In this document: piece after piece, positions 35,845 to 43,720 of the stretch
Numbering within the stretch: position 1 is the stretch's first letter
Layout of the letters: each line of letters starts with the position of its first letter
Origin: Fusobacterium_C necrophorum_A
GTDB lineage: Bacteria > Fusobacteriota > Fusobacteriia > Fusobacteriales > Fusobacteriaceae
DNA length: 46,955 bases
Assembly: GCF_004134945.1 (NCBI RefSeq)
Contig: NZ_SBAP01000021.1
Span: 1-46,955 of the forward strand
Direction of reading: 5' to 3'
Position numbers and translations under genes: made by a program
Notes under the pieces: generated by a model
Told to the model about the DNA's origin: nothing
Seen by the model: the letters and a program-made list of their open reading frames with translations, nothing else
Databases searched by the model: none

Positions 35845-36522
35845 ATGGTGGAATATTTACAAACATTACAAGACATTTTTTTAGCGGAAGATCGTTATCT
35901 TTACATTCTAAACGGATTGGGATTTTCTGTGGGGGTTACTCTTTTTGCGGCGATTTTAGGAATTTTATTGGGAATTCTGTTAGCCTTACTGAAATTATCT
36001 CAATCGAAATTCTTGTCCCAAATTGCCTTACTGTACATTGATATTGTGCGTGGAACCCCTGCTGTGGTACAACTGATGATTTTAGCTAACATCGTTTTTG
36101 TGGGAGCCTTACGAGAAACTCCTATTTTATTGGTTGCAGGAATTGCTTTTGGAATGAATTCCGGAGCCTATGTGGCGGAAATCATTCGTGCCGGAATTGA
36201 AGGTTTGGAAAAGGGACAGACGGAGGCAGGAAGAGCTTTGGGGCTTAGCTATGCTCAAACAATGAAATTTATTATCATTCCACAGGCAATTAAAAAAATT
36301 CTTCCGGCTTTAGTCAGTGAATTCATCACGTTATTGAAAGAAACTTCCATTGTCGGATTTATTGGAGGAGTTGATTTACTGCGTTCTGCCAATATCATTA
36401 CAAGTCAAACCTATCGTGGAGTGGAACCTTTATTAGCTGTCGGTATCATCTATTTAATATTGACAAGCATATTTACCATATTGATGAGAAAAGTAGAAAA
36501 GGGGTTGAAGGTCAGTGATTAG
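35845..36522 (+). CDS. Polar amino-acid ABC transporter permease
   Basis: HisM/GlnP-family inner-membrane permease of 225 aa with about five membrane segments (first at 24-46) and the EAA loop EAGRALGLSYAQTMKFIIIPQAIK (about 132-155) that docks the ATPase. IDIVRGTPAVVQLMI is a further family motif. It forms an importer with the next two genes. RBS AGGAGG before ATG 35845, immediately after the second leader terminator. Overlaps the ATPase gene by 8 bases. Confidence 0.93.
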   Translation: MVEYLQTLQDIFLAEDRYLYILNGLGFSVGVTLFAAILGILLGILLALLKLSQSKFLSQIALLYIDIVRGTPAVVQLMILANIVFVGALRETPILLVAGIAFGMNSGAYVAEIIRAGIEGLEKGQTEAGRALGLSYAQTMKFIIIPQAIKKILPALVSEFITLLKETSIVGFIGGVDLLRSANIITSQTYRGVEPLLAVGIIYLILTSIFTILMRKVEKGLKVSD

Positions 36523-37243
36523 AGTTGAACATTTAGATAAAAATTTTGATAACTTAAAAGTGTTAAAAGATATTTCCGTAGAAATTCAAAAAGGAGATAT
36601 TGTAGCAATTATAGGTCCTTCCGGAAGTGGAAAATCTACTTTTCTTCGTTGTATCAATCGTTTAGAAGAACCCAGTGCCGGACATATTTTTATCGATGAA
36701 GAAGATTTAATGGAGGAAAGTGTCGATATCAATAAAATTCGAGCCAAAGTGGGAATGGTATTCCAACATTTCAATCTATTCCCACATATGACGGTATTGG
36801 AAAATTTGATCTTAGCACCGGTACAAATCAAAAAGATGCCGGAAGAGGAAGCCAAAGAAAAAGCAAAAGCCTTATTAGATAAAGTTGGATTATCGGATAA
36901 GGCGGAAGCCTACCCAAATCAACTGTCCGGTGGACAAAAACAGAGAATTGCCATTGCAAGAGCTTTGGCAATGGAACCGGAATTGATTCTCTTCGACGAG
37001 CCGACTTCCGCCTTAGATCCTGAAATGATTAAAGAAGTGCTGGATGTTATGAGAGAATTGGCAAAAGAAGGAATGACTATGATGATAGTAACTCATGAAA
37101 TGGGATTTGCTAAAAATGTAGCTAACCGTGTTTTATTTATGGATCAGGGAGCCATCATCGAAGACTGTCATCCGAAAGAATTATTTGAACATCCGAAAAG
37201 TGAGCGTGTGAAAGATTTTTTAAATAAAGTGTTAAATAAATAA
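36515..37243 (+). CDS. Polar amino-acid ABC transporter ATP-binding protein
   Basis: GlnQ/HisP-type ATPase of 242 aa. Walker A GPSGSGKST at about 33-41, Q-loop VFQHFNLFPHMTV, signature LSGGQKQRIAIARAL, Walker B ELILFDEPTSALDP and the switch histidine in IVTHEMGFA are all intact. The start is a GTG at 36515, inside the permease gene, so the two are coupled. It powers import with the permease and the binding protein at 37289. Confidence 0.95.
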   Translation: MIRVEHLDKNFDNLKVLKDISVEIQKGDIVAIIGPSGSGKSTFLRCINRLEEPSAGHIFIDEEDLMEESVDINKIRAKVGMVFQHFNLFPHMTVLENLILAPVQIKKMPEEEAKEKAKALLDKVGLSDKAEAYPNQLSGGQKQRIAIARALAMEPELILFDEPTSALDPEMIKEVLDVMRELAKEGMTMMIVTHEMGFAKNVANRVLFMDQGAIIEDCHPKELFEHPKSERVKDFLNKVLNK

Positions 37244-37288
37244 TTTTTGATAAAAAGAATTCTATATAAAAAAAGAGGAGTGATGAAT

Positions 37289-38005
37289 ATGAAAATGATG
37301 AAATATTTTGGAATGTTTATTTTAATGGGAATGATGTCGGCAGTAATGTTTGCAAAAACTCTTTATGTGGGAACCAATGCAGAATTTGCCCCTTTTGAAT
37401 ATTTAGAAAAAGGAAAAATAACCGGTTTTGATATCGAACTGATGAATGCTCTTGCAAAAGAAATGAAAATGGATATTAAAATAGAAAACATGGCATTTGA
37501 CGGTCTGTTACCGGCTTTACAAATGAAAAAAGTGGATGTTGTCATTGCAGGGATGACAGAGACTCCGGAAAGAAAAAAAGCGGTTAACTTTACAAAACCT
37601 TATTTCAAGGCAAAGCAAGTTATTATCACCAAAAAAGGAAAAGATATCAAAGATTTCCAAGAATTAAGCGGAAAAAAAGTAGGCGTAATGCTTGGATTTA
37701 CAGGAGATGCAGTCGTGAGTGATATCAAAGGAGCTAAAGTACAACGATTCGATGCAACTTACTCTGCCGTAATGGCACTGGAAAATGGAAAGGTAGATGC
37801 TGTGGTCGCCGATTCCGAACCTGCTAAAAAATATATCGCAAGTTACAAAGACTTATCCATTGCTTCTGCCAAAGCGGAAGAAGAAGATTACGCAATTGCT
37901 GTTCGAAAAAATGATAAGGTCTTATTGGAGAATCTAAATAAGGCTATGGAGAAAGTAAAGGCAAACGGAACCTATGATGCTTTATTGAAAAAATATTTTA
38001 AATAG
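37289..38005 (+). CDS. Polar amino-acid ABC transporter substrate-binding protein
   Basis: Periplasmic binding protein of 238 aa (SBP family 3). A signal peptide (about 1-22, cleaved after VMFA) without a lipobox cysteine, then LYVGTNAEFAPFEYLEKGKITGFDIELMNA, which is the family ligand-binding start, and VDVVIAGMTETPERKKAVNFTKPYF with the conserved arginine for the ligand carboxylate. Cognates bind Arg, Lys, His, Gln or cystine; the arginine-codon leader favours a basic amino acid, by inference. GAGGAG stands 8 bases before the ATG chosen; an ATG six bases earlier is too close. Confidence 0.92.
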   Translation: MKMMKYFGMFILMGMMSAVMFAKTLYVGTNAEFAPFEYLEKGKITGFDIELMNALAKEMKMDIKIENMAFDGLLPALQMKKVDVVIAGMTETPERKKAVNFTKPYFKAKQVIITKKGKDIKDFQELSGKKVGVMLGFTGDAVVSDIKGAKVQRFDATYSAVMALENGKVDAVVADSEPAKKYIASYKDLSIASAKAEEEDYAIAVRKNDKVLLENLNKAMEKVKANGTYDALLKKYFK

Positions 38006-38016
38006 AGGAGGAAAAC

Positions 38017-38730
38017 ATGAAAATTGATGTATTCTTAACAGCGGAAGAAGCAAAGAGAAAAGAAATTCATGACAGCAATATCGTTGTCATCGATGTGTTA
38101 CGAGCAACTTCTGTTATGATTACGGCAATGGCTCATGGAGTTTCCAAAATTCACCCCTATGAAAGTATAGAAGAAGTGAGAGAAGCCTCTCTTGCTTCTT
38201 CTTTTTCAATTCTATGCGGAGAGAGAAAAGGACTTGCCATACATGGCTTTGACTATGGAAATTCTCCTCTGGAGTATCAAAAAGATAACATACGAGGTGC
38301 AGAAATGTTCATGACGACAAGTAACGGAACTTGTGCCTTACGAAATATCCATGGTCAAAATAATAGAATTTGGATTGCTTCTTTTTTAAATCTAAGCTCT
38401 ATGAGTACTTTTTTAGAAACGGAGAAGAAAGACTGTATTCTTCTCTGTGCAGGAACAGAAAATCAATTTTCTCTTGACGATGCTCTCTGTGCAGGAATGA
38501 TAATACAAAAATTACACTGTTATGAAAAATCGGATATTGCTCTTGCCTTAGAAAGGCTTGCAAAAAATTCAAAAAATATAACTGAAACTCTACAAGCTGC
38601 AAAACATTATCGCTATTTAAAGAGTATCGGTTTGGAAAAAGATTTAGAATTTTGCTGCACTCCGGATCAGTATTCCCTTCTTTTGGAGTACGATCCGAAT
38701 ACAAATTCCATTTCTTCTATATCCCAATAA
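38017..38730 (+). CDS. ComB-family 2-phosphosulfolactate phosphatase
   Basis: Protein of 237 aa of the ComB family: IVVIDVLRATSVMITAMAHG (about 22-41), CGERKGLAIHGFDYGNSPLEY and TTSNGTCAL are family hallmarks. ComB hydrolyses 2-phosphosulfolactate in coenzyme M synthesis in archaea, but many bacteria without that pathway carry homologues of unknown role, which is likely the case here. RBS GAGGAGG. It follows the ABC binding protein by 11 bases and is probably in its operon. Confidence 0.88.
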   Translation: MKIDVFLTAEEAKRKEIHDSNIVVIDVLRATSVMITAMAHGVSKIHPYESIEEVREASLASSFSILCGERKGLAIHGFDYGNSPLEYQKDNIRGAEMFMTTSNGTCALRNIHGQNNRIWIASFLNLSSMSTFLETEKKDCILLCAGTENQFSLDDALCAGMIIQKLHCYEKSDIALALERLAKNSKNITETLQAAKHYRYLKSIGLEKDLEFCCTPDQYSLLLEYDPNTNSISSISQ

Positions 38731-38743
38731 AGAAATGCCTGCA

Positions 38744-38781
38744 ATAAAAAAACTATCCCAAAATAAATCATTTTGAGACAG
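38744..38781 (-). terminator. Terminator of the tyrosine recombinase gene
   Basis: Minus strand: CTGTCTCAAAAT pairs with ATTTTGGGATAG (12 bp, two G-T pairs) and is followed by seven Ts. The 5' arm includes the last codons of the recombinase gene. Confidence 0.8.
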
Positions 38782-39769
38782 CTTCGTCTTTTTCTTCCAT
38801 AATATCCGGTATCTTATTTAAAACTCTTTTTTCCAAAATAGATTTCGCATTGATATAAACTTCCGTTACCTTCGTGTCCGCATGCCCTAAAAAATCTCGA
38901 ATTTCGACTAAGTCCGCTCCATTTAAAGAAAGTTCTGTTGCAATGGCATGTCGAATATTGTGAGGACTCATATCCTTTTCAATGGAAAGTCCCAAAGATT
39001 TAATTAAATCATAAAGAGCTCGATAGGAAAGTGCCTTGTTTTTTTCAAAATGACTGCAAAAAATGAAATGATTTTGTAAGTCTTCTTCTTCCAAACGATG
39101 CAAGGCTTTCATTTCCTTTTTGTATTCCTGTAATTTTTCCATTAAAGCGGGATGAATCGGTTTATATTGCTCTTTTCCTGACTTTGTCTTTTCCAGTTTT
39201 AAAAAATAACTTCCTTCCCGATTTAGCAAATGGCGAAATTCCATATGCAACAATTCATCACTTCTCACTCCCGTATAATATAAGGTATATAAAATCATTA
39301 AATTTCGATAGTCCTTTTCACTCTTTATTTGAAATCTCTCAATAATATGCTTGATATCATTCGAAGAAATTTTTAAAATATTATCTAAGTTTCGAGCTGT
39401 TTTAAAAAGTTTCACATAGCGAAAGGGATTTTCCACTTGATAGGCTTCCAACTCTTTGTACAAAGACTTCAGAGCGGAAATAACTTTGTTCACAGAGCTT
39501 TTCTTCATCTTTCTTTCCTGTAATAGATGAGAAATATACTGTTCTACATCCTCTCTCTCAACTCCTTTCATCAGTGGTAGAATTTCGTCTTGTTGAAAAG
39601 AAGTCCCCCCTTCATAGACGAAAGATAAAAAATCTTTCAGATAAAATAAATAATCTTGTAAAGTTTTCGGAGATTTATAGATTTCAAAAAAGCTCTTTCT
39701 TCCCTCTTGAGTTCTTTTTTTTCTACGTGGCAGATCAATATTTTGTCTACTTTGCTTGATAATATCCAT
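38768..39769 (-). CDS. Tyrosine recombinase (XerC/XerD-like)
   Basis: Site-specific recombinase of 333 aa. An N-terminal core-binding SAM-like domain (about 30-120) precedes the catalytic domain with all active residues: Arg169 (YTGVRSDELL), a lysine near 196-199, His270 and Arg273 (SPHNIRHAIATEL), His296 (FLGHADTKVT) and nucleophile Tyr305 (VYINAKS). ATG 39769 with AGGAGG upstream. It may be the chromosome-dimer resolvase or a dedicated inversion enzyme; no attachment sites or phage genes are near, so I do not call it an integrase. Confidence 0.88.
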   Translation of the reverse strand: MDIIKQSRQNIDLPRRKKRTQEGRKSFFEIYKSPKTLQDYLFYLKDFLSFVYEGGTSFQQDEILPLMKGVEREDVEQYISHLLQERKMKKSSVNKVISALKSLYKELEAYQVENPFRYVKLFKTARNLDNILKISSNDIKHIIERFQIKSEKDYRNLMILYTLYYTGVRSDELLHMEFRHLLNREGSYFLKLEKTKSGKEQYKPIHPALMEKLQEYKKEMKALHRLEEEDLQNHFIFCSHFEKNKALSYRALYDLIKSLGLSIEKDMSPHNIRHAIATELSLNGADLVEIRDFLGHADTKVTEVYINAKSILEKRVLNKIPDIMEEKDEAVSK

Positions 39770-39794
39770 ATACAACCTCCTTTTTTCTTTCTAC

Positions 39795-39823
39795 ATTATA
39801 CAAATTTCTCCAAAGAAAGTCTA
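39795..39823 (-). promoter_or_regulatory. Promoter of the tyrosine recombinase
   Basis: Minus strand: TAGACT (39823-39818), 17-bp spacer, perfect TATAAT (39800-39795). Confidence 0.65.
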
Positions 39824-39830
39824 TTTTTTA

Positions 39831-39859
39831 TTGCTTTTTCCCCAAAAATAAGTTATACT
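39831..39859 (+). promoter_or_regulatory. Promoter of the 39954-41432 gene pair
   Basis: TTGCTT (39831-39836), 17-bp spacer, TATACT (39854-39859). A second TATAAT lies closer to the gene, in the very AT-rich stretch near 39915, so the true start of transcription is uncertain. Confidence 0.5.
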
Positions 39860-39953
39860 GATAATAAATAAAAATTATTTGAACTAATTATTTCTTTTTT
39901 TAATGATTTTTTTATAATAATTTAATAAATAATTATAAATGGAGATAAAAATT

Positions 39954-40499
39954 ATGACTAATTTTGAAAAAATTGATTCTATGATCGCTATGATAGAAGA
40001 AAATCAAATTCCCGAGGGAAAAACCTTCAATGAATTCAGTATGGAGTTTTTTCAAGAGGTGAAATTGTTGCCCCTCTCCAAATACTTAAGAAGTATCGGA
40101 AGGCACAAAAGATTACCTAAAATCATGAATATGCGGAAGGCTGGAGAAGTACTGACAGATACCTATTCAGACAGTGATTTGGTCAGTTTTGTAAAACGAA
40201 AATCCAAGCAGGGGAAAATTCCGGAATTGGACTATCAAAGCATTATGCTGCTTCGTCGAATTGATGTTAAGGATAACTGGGAAAAGATTTTCCGTTTCTT
40301 TCGTGGCAGCGAAACTGTTGCAGAAATCAATTCTACCACTCGTCCTGAATTGTTACCTCAAGAAATCGAAACCTTAGAAAATTTTTTAAAAGAAAAACTA
40401 CGCATCAATGAAAAAGAATTGGATTGGCTGCTGGAGAAGTTTCACAAAATTTTATTGGAAAAAGAATTGCTGCGTGCCATTCGAAAACTGGCAAAGTAG
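39954..40499 (+). CDS. Hypothetical protein, 181 aa
   Basis: Not recognised. Start at ATG 39954 (MTNFEKIDSM), chosen because GGAGAT lies 8 bases upstream; an ATG at 39939 has no site. Mainly helical, charged and soluble, without signal or membrane segments. A basic central part (YLRSIGRHKRLPKIMNMRKAG, about 46-66) and a Glu/Lys/Leu-rich C-terminal helix could suit nucleic-acid or protein binding, but this is a guess. It is co-directional with the 307-aa gene 9 bases downstream and divergent from the recombinase. Confidence 0.75.
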   Translation: MTNFEKIDSMIAMIEENQIPEGKTFNEFSMEFFQEVKLLPLSKYLRSIGRHKRLPKIMNMRKAGEVLTDTYSDSDLVSFVKRKSKQGKIPELDYQSIMLLRRIDVKDNWEKIFRFFRGSETVAEINSTTRPELLPQEIETLENFLKEKLRINEKELDWLLEKFHKILLEKELLRAIRKLAK

Positions 40500-40508
40500 G
40501 CGATTTCT

Positions 40509-41432
40509 ATGAAAAAGAAAAAACTTATCTTAATTATGGAACATAATTATGAGGAAGCTGTTAACGAAGTGTTAAGAAATCCGGAAACAGAGTATAAAGC
40601 ATTGACCGTATTTTATCGTACGAAACTGGAAAACGGACTTCGGTTTCTGAAAAAATTAAAACGTATTTTCTCTCCGGAAAACATTGTTCTTATGAGTGAT
40701 ATTGAATATCTTGCAAACGATTTGGAAGTTTCCTGTGTTATAGAATTGAAACAATTTTACGATTTTAATCTGGAGCAATTTTTGGAAGTTTATGAAAGTT
40801 CTGTGGAACATTTTGAAAGTTTTTCTTCCTTTTTACAATCTGTTTCAGATGTCTTTCATTTTTCCTTCCATATGTATGAAAAAGAAAAGGCTTGGTTCTT
40901 TTTGTTTCTGGGGCATGGTATTCTGGTTATCAACGATGAAAATTATGATAAAATCTTACAAAATTATCACAAAATAAAGGCTCACACTTCGGATTTGGCT
41001 TTTATCAATTTGAATGAAGAAGGAATCGAAAAAAATTTAAAATTATTGAAAATGTTGGGATCCGATTCTCAAATTACCTTTGGCTTGACGAATAGCTTAA
41101 AATCGAAATTTTCCCAATGGATTGATGTCATTGTCTATCAAAGAAGTCCCTACTATGAAAGAAATATTCAAAATTTTATTTTTCAAGTATTTTCCTTGAA
41201 TTCTTGGGAAAAAGCCTTAGACTTGCTTCAAAACTTTTTAGAAATTGAGAAAAAATCCTTTGAAGCCGACTTGTATGAGGAAGAAGAGGATGTTTTAAAG
41301 ACACCAAAACGATTTTTTCTGAAAATAGAAGAAAAAATTCAATTTCTGGAAAAAGCGGAAGAGGTCTTTTATTGCGCCAAAGACAAAAAAGAACATTACC
41401 GCTTGGAAAAAGATAGGAATTTTTCAGGATAG
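40509..41432 (+). CDS. Hypothetical protein, 307 aa
   Basis: Not recognised. It starts KKKKLILIMEHNYEEAVNEVL, a short strand-helix opening, and has mixed alpha/beta character with many Phe and Leu, no signal peptide and no clear membrane segment. An acidic stretch (DLYEEEEDVL, about 256-265) precedes the C-terminus. Coupled to the 181-aa gene; a strong hairpin follows, so the two form a self-contained unit. Confidence 0.75.
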   Translation: MKKKKLILIMEHNYEEAVNEVLRNPETEYKALTVFYRTKLENGLRFLKKLKRIFSPENIVLMSDIEYLANDLEVSCVIELKQFYDFNLEQFLEVYESSVEHFESFSSFLQSVSDVFHFSFHMYEKEKAWFFLFLGHGILVINDENYDKILQNYHKIKAHTSDLAFINLNEEGIEKNLKLLKMLGSDSQITFGLTNSLKSKFSQWIDVIVYQRSPYYERNIQNFIFQVFSLNSWEKALDLLQNFLEIEKKSFEADLYEEEEDVLKTPKRFFLKIEEKIQFLEKAEEVFYCAKDKKEHYRLEKDRNFSG

Positions 41433-41443
41433 CAAATACAACA

Positions 41444-41484
41444 AAAGGGCTCTCTCAAAAGTGTAATTTTTGAGAGAGCCCTTT
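41444..41484. terminator. Hairpin between the hypothetical pair and the metal operon
   Basis: Perfect 17-bp stem, AAAGGGCTCTCTCAAAA (41444-41460) with TTTTGAGAGAGCCCTTT (41468-41484), between convergent genes. The T-tracts outside are modest, but the stem is very stable. Confidence 0.8.
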
Positions 41485-41563
41485 CTCTTAGTGGAATCTT
41501 TTTATTGCCCAATGCTACTATTGCCTTTTTCTATGAAAAAGACATCTGTCTTGAAACAATTCC

Positions 41564-42361
41564 TTATTTAAATTGAACCACCAATCCGGTGTCATGCACC
41601 ACTTTATTGGCTCGATCCATAGATTCTACCGCTCGAATTGCATACATTCCGGCTCTTGGAGCAGAGAAATAAAACATACCGTTGTCATCGGTATAAGTTC
41701 TTTTAGCCACCTTAGGAGTTTTCGGATCTCCTCCTCTATAAGTGTCATTCATCACATCAATCTTCGCATTGATAAAATCCACATCAATTCTTGCATGTTT
41801 TACCGGGTTTCCGTCTTTGTCGACAAATTTAGCAACAAAAACATCTTCTGTCCAAAGATCTGCCGGATGTTTCAAAGGAATAATTTCAGGATAACCCGGT
41901 GCCACTCTTTTATCCCAGTCCGCTCCGGTCCCGTCTTTTGCAATAATCAATTTAGGAGCTCCAAAGAAAGTGTATCCTTCTTCTGTTGCATGGCTGGGAA
42001 CCATAACGAAAATAAAACTTCCCTGTCCTTTTAGCCCATCTTCCGGAGTGAAGATATAATCTAAAGTACGAACTGTATTTTTATCCGTTTTGATAACTCC
42101 GTCCGTAACTTTAGCTGTAAAATCTTTCTTTTCCCCATTATGAATCATATAGAATTCTTTTACAGGTAATGCCTTTCCATCTACCGTCCCAACTGCAACT
42201 CCACCTACTTCCTTTCCTTCTCCGGGATGTCCGAACAAAGTTTTTATCTTTACTTCTTTTTTCCCACTGATATCCAAAGTATCTGTATACAAATATTGTG
42301 TGTGTGCCATAGCTGTTGCTGATAATGCCAATGCTCCTGCCATCAAAACTAATTTTTTCAT
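41564..42361 (-). CDS. DUF4198-type periplasmic metal-uptake protein
   Basis: Secreted protein of 265 aa, last gene of the metal operon. Signal peptide 1-19 cut after AMA would leave His20 as the first residue (HTQYLYTD). Strand-rich domains follow, with DVDFINAKIDVMNDTY and TYTDDNGMFYFSAPRAGMYAIRA, typical of DUF4198 proteins found beside metal transporters. Further histidines (FGHPGEG, MIHNGEK, PSHATEEG) could bind metal. The exact role of the family is unknown; delivery of a metal or its chelate to the transporter is the usual suggestion. Confidence 0.85.
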   Translation of the reverse strand: MKKLVLMAGALALSATAMAHTQYLYTDTLDISGKKEVKIKTLFGHPGEGKEVGGVAVGTVDGKALPVKEFYMIHNGEKKDFTAKVTDGVIKTDKNTVRTLDYIFTPEDGLKGQGSFIFVMVPSHATEEGYTFFGAPKLIIAKDGTGADWDKRVAPGYPEIIPLKHPADLWTEDVFVAKFVDKDGNPVKHARIDVDFINAKIDVMNDTYRGGDPKTPKVAKRTYTDDNGMFYFSAPRAGMYAIRAVESMDRANKVVHDTGLVVQFK

Positions 42362-42393
42362 AAGAAAATCACCCCTTTTTCATTTGATCCAGC

Positions 42394-42813
42394 TTATTTT
42401 TCCAACATATAGTCTTTCCAATCTCCAAAATCAAAAGCATCTACCGCTTTTTTCCATGCTTCTTGCTCCGCTTCTGTCAAAGCCGGACCTTTTTTTCCAA
42501 TAATATGCCCCTCCCCTGCATTAAAATACACTTCATATTTAGGAGTTGCAGGTTTTGGAATCGTAATACTGTTATCTTCTCCAAATTTCCCCTCATACAA
42601 GATTTCTTTTCCCTTAAAAGTTTCTTCCGGACCATTGTAAGGGGCATCTTTTACAATGATTACGGGAATTCCGGCAGCACTTGCTCCGTTTGAGAATCCG
42701 CCTTCCACATAAATGGTTCCATCTCCATTATCGTCCACAGACACCAAAGGAGCATGTGCCAATGCTGCGACAGACAATAAAGTTCCTAACGCCAGTACTA
42801 ATTTTTTTCTCAT
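42394..42813 (-). CDS. Small secreted protein with predicted N-terminal histidine
   Basis: Protein of 139 aa. Signal peptide 1-19 (cleaved after ALA) would leave HAPLVSVDDNGDGTIYVEGG as the mature start. The next about 60 residues look like a small beta-sandwich with the pattern GASAAGIPVIIVKDAP seen in carbohydrate-binding or NikL-like repeats; the C-terminus is helical. I do not recognise a named family. Position between a ZnuA-like protein and a DUF4198 protein points to metal binding in the periplasm. Confidence 0.75.
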   Translation of the reverse strand: MRKKLVLALGTLLSVAALAHAPLVSVDDNGDGTIYVEGGFSNGASAAGIPVIIVKDAPYNGPEETFKGKEILYEGKFGEDNSITIPKPATPKYEVYFNAGEGHIIGKKGPALTEAEQEAWKKAVDAFDFGDWKDYMLEK

Positions 42814-42841
42814 AGTTCCTCCTTCATCTATACTGTATTTT

Positions 42842-43720
42842 TCATTTTAAAAATGCTTTTTTTAAGGCATCTATATTATTTTTATAAGACTTCCAAATAG
42901 CTTCTTCATCCATCTTTCCATCTTTATCCATAGGAATGTCTAAGGTATTTAGAACAACAAAGCTGCCCCCATTTTTTTCAATTTCTTTCACGACTTTTTT
43001 CTTCAGCCAACGATCCGATACGAAGACTTTTAATCCTGTTTCGTCCATAATCTTTTTTACAGTTTCTTCGGTCACTTCTTCCGGAGTTCTTTCTTCTGCG
43101 AAAATATTAAAATCGTTTAAAAAATAGTTAATGTTGGGACTCAAATTGATGACTTCTGCAGAGTCTCCTTCCAAAAATGCTTTGTTTCCATACTCTTCCA
43201 TTTCCATTACTTTTCCTGTAAACGTTACTAAATTTTTTTCTAATGTTGCAGTTTCTTTCGGATAAAGTGCAATCAAATCTTTTGTAATAATAGCGGCCAT
43301 TCGAACTAAATTTTTAGTTCCCATCCAAACATAAGGAATGACCTTCCCTTCTTTGTCGTAGTTGAAAAATAACATGGATTTTTTAGAATCAAAAGGATAG
43401 GAAGCATCAATTTCCACCGTATGAATATTTTCCTGTCGAATTCTTTCAAATAGATTATCCTCCAACCAAATTTTGGAAATATCAATCACCGCATCCGCTT
43501 TTTCTTTCGGTGGAACAAAACTATCCGCTGCAATCGCCTCTCTGGTCATTGTCATGGAGGTATCGGAACCAAAGACCGATTCTATACGAATATTGGTCCC
43601 CTTCGTCAATTCCTTTCCTAAAGAATAAGTACTTGAAATTGAAGTTAACACTAGATTTTTTCCAAATAAAGCGGAACTTAACAAGAAAGCTCCTAAAAAG
43701 AATAGTCGAATTTTCCTCAT
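42842..43720 (-). CDS. Divergent ZnuA-like solute-binding protein without histidine ligands
   Basis: Periplasmic protein of 292 aa (signal about 1-20). The fold matches cluster A-I metal-binding proteins: LVLTSISSTYSLGKEL at the start, and IPYVWMGTKNLVRMA (128-142), which aligns with the PHVWLDPKN of ZnuA but with Tyr130 in place of the metal-binding His. The usual DPH loop reads SDTSMTMTREAI, and the third histidine site reads NLSPNINYF. It overlaps the permease stop by 4 bases. Either it binds a different ligand (perhaps via methionines) or has another role. Confidence 0.75.
   Translation of the reverse strand: MRKIRLFFLGAFLLSSALFGKNLVLTSISSTYSLGKELTKGTNIRIESVFGSDTSMTMTREAIAADSFVPPKEKADAVIDISKIWLEDNLFERIRQENIHTVEIDASYPFDSKKSMLFFNYDKEGKVIPYVWMGTKNLVRMAAIITKDLIALYPKETATLEKNLVTFTGKVMEMEEYGNKAFLEGDSAEVINLSPNINYFLNDFNIFAEERTPEEVTEETVKKIMDETGLKVFVSDRWLKKKVVKEIEKNGGSFVVLNTLDIPMDKDGKMDEEAIWKSYKNNIDALKKAFLK

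Noticed and set aside
38768..39769. Tyrosine recombinase as sign of a prophage or integrative element, with the tRNA-Arg at 29425 as target
   Set aside because: No phage, relaxase or cargo genes nearby, no repeated tRNA 3' end seen, and the tRNA is 9 kb away with ordinary genes between.
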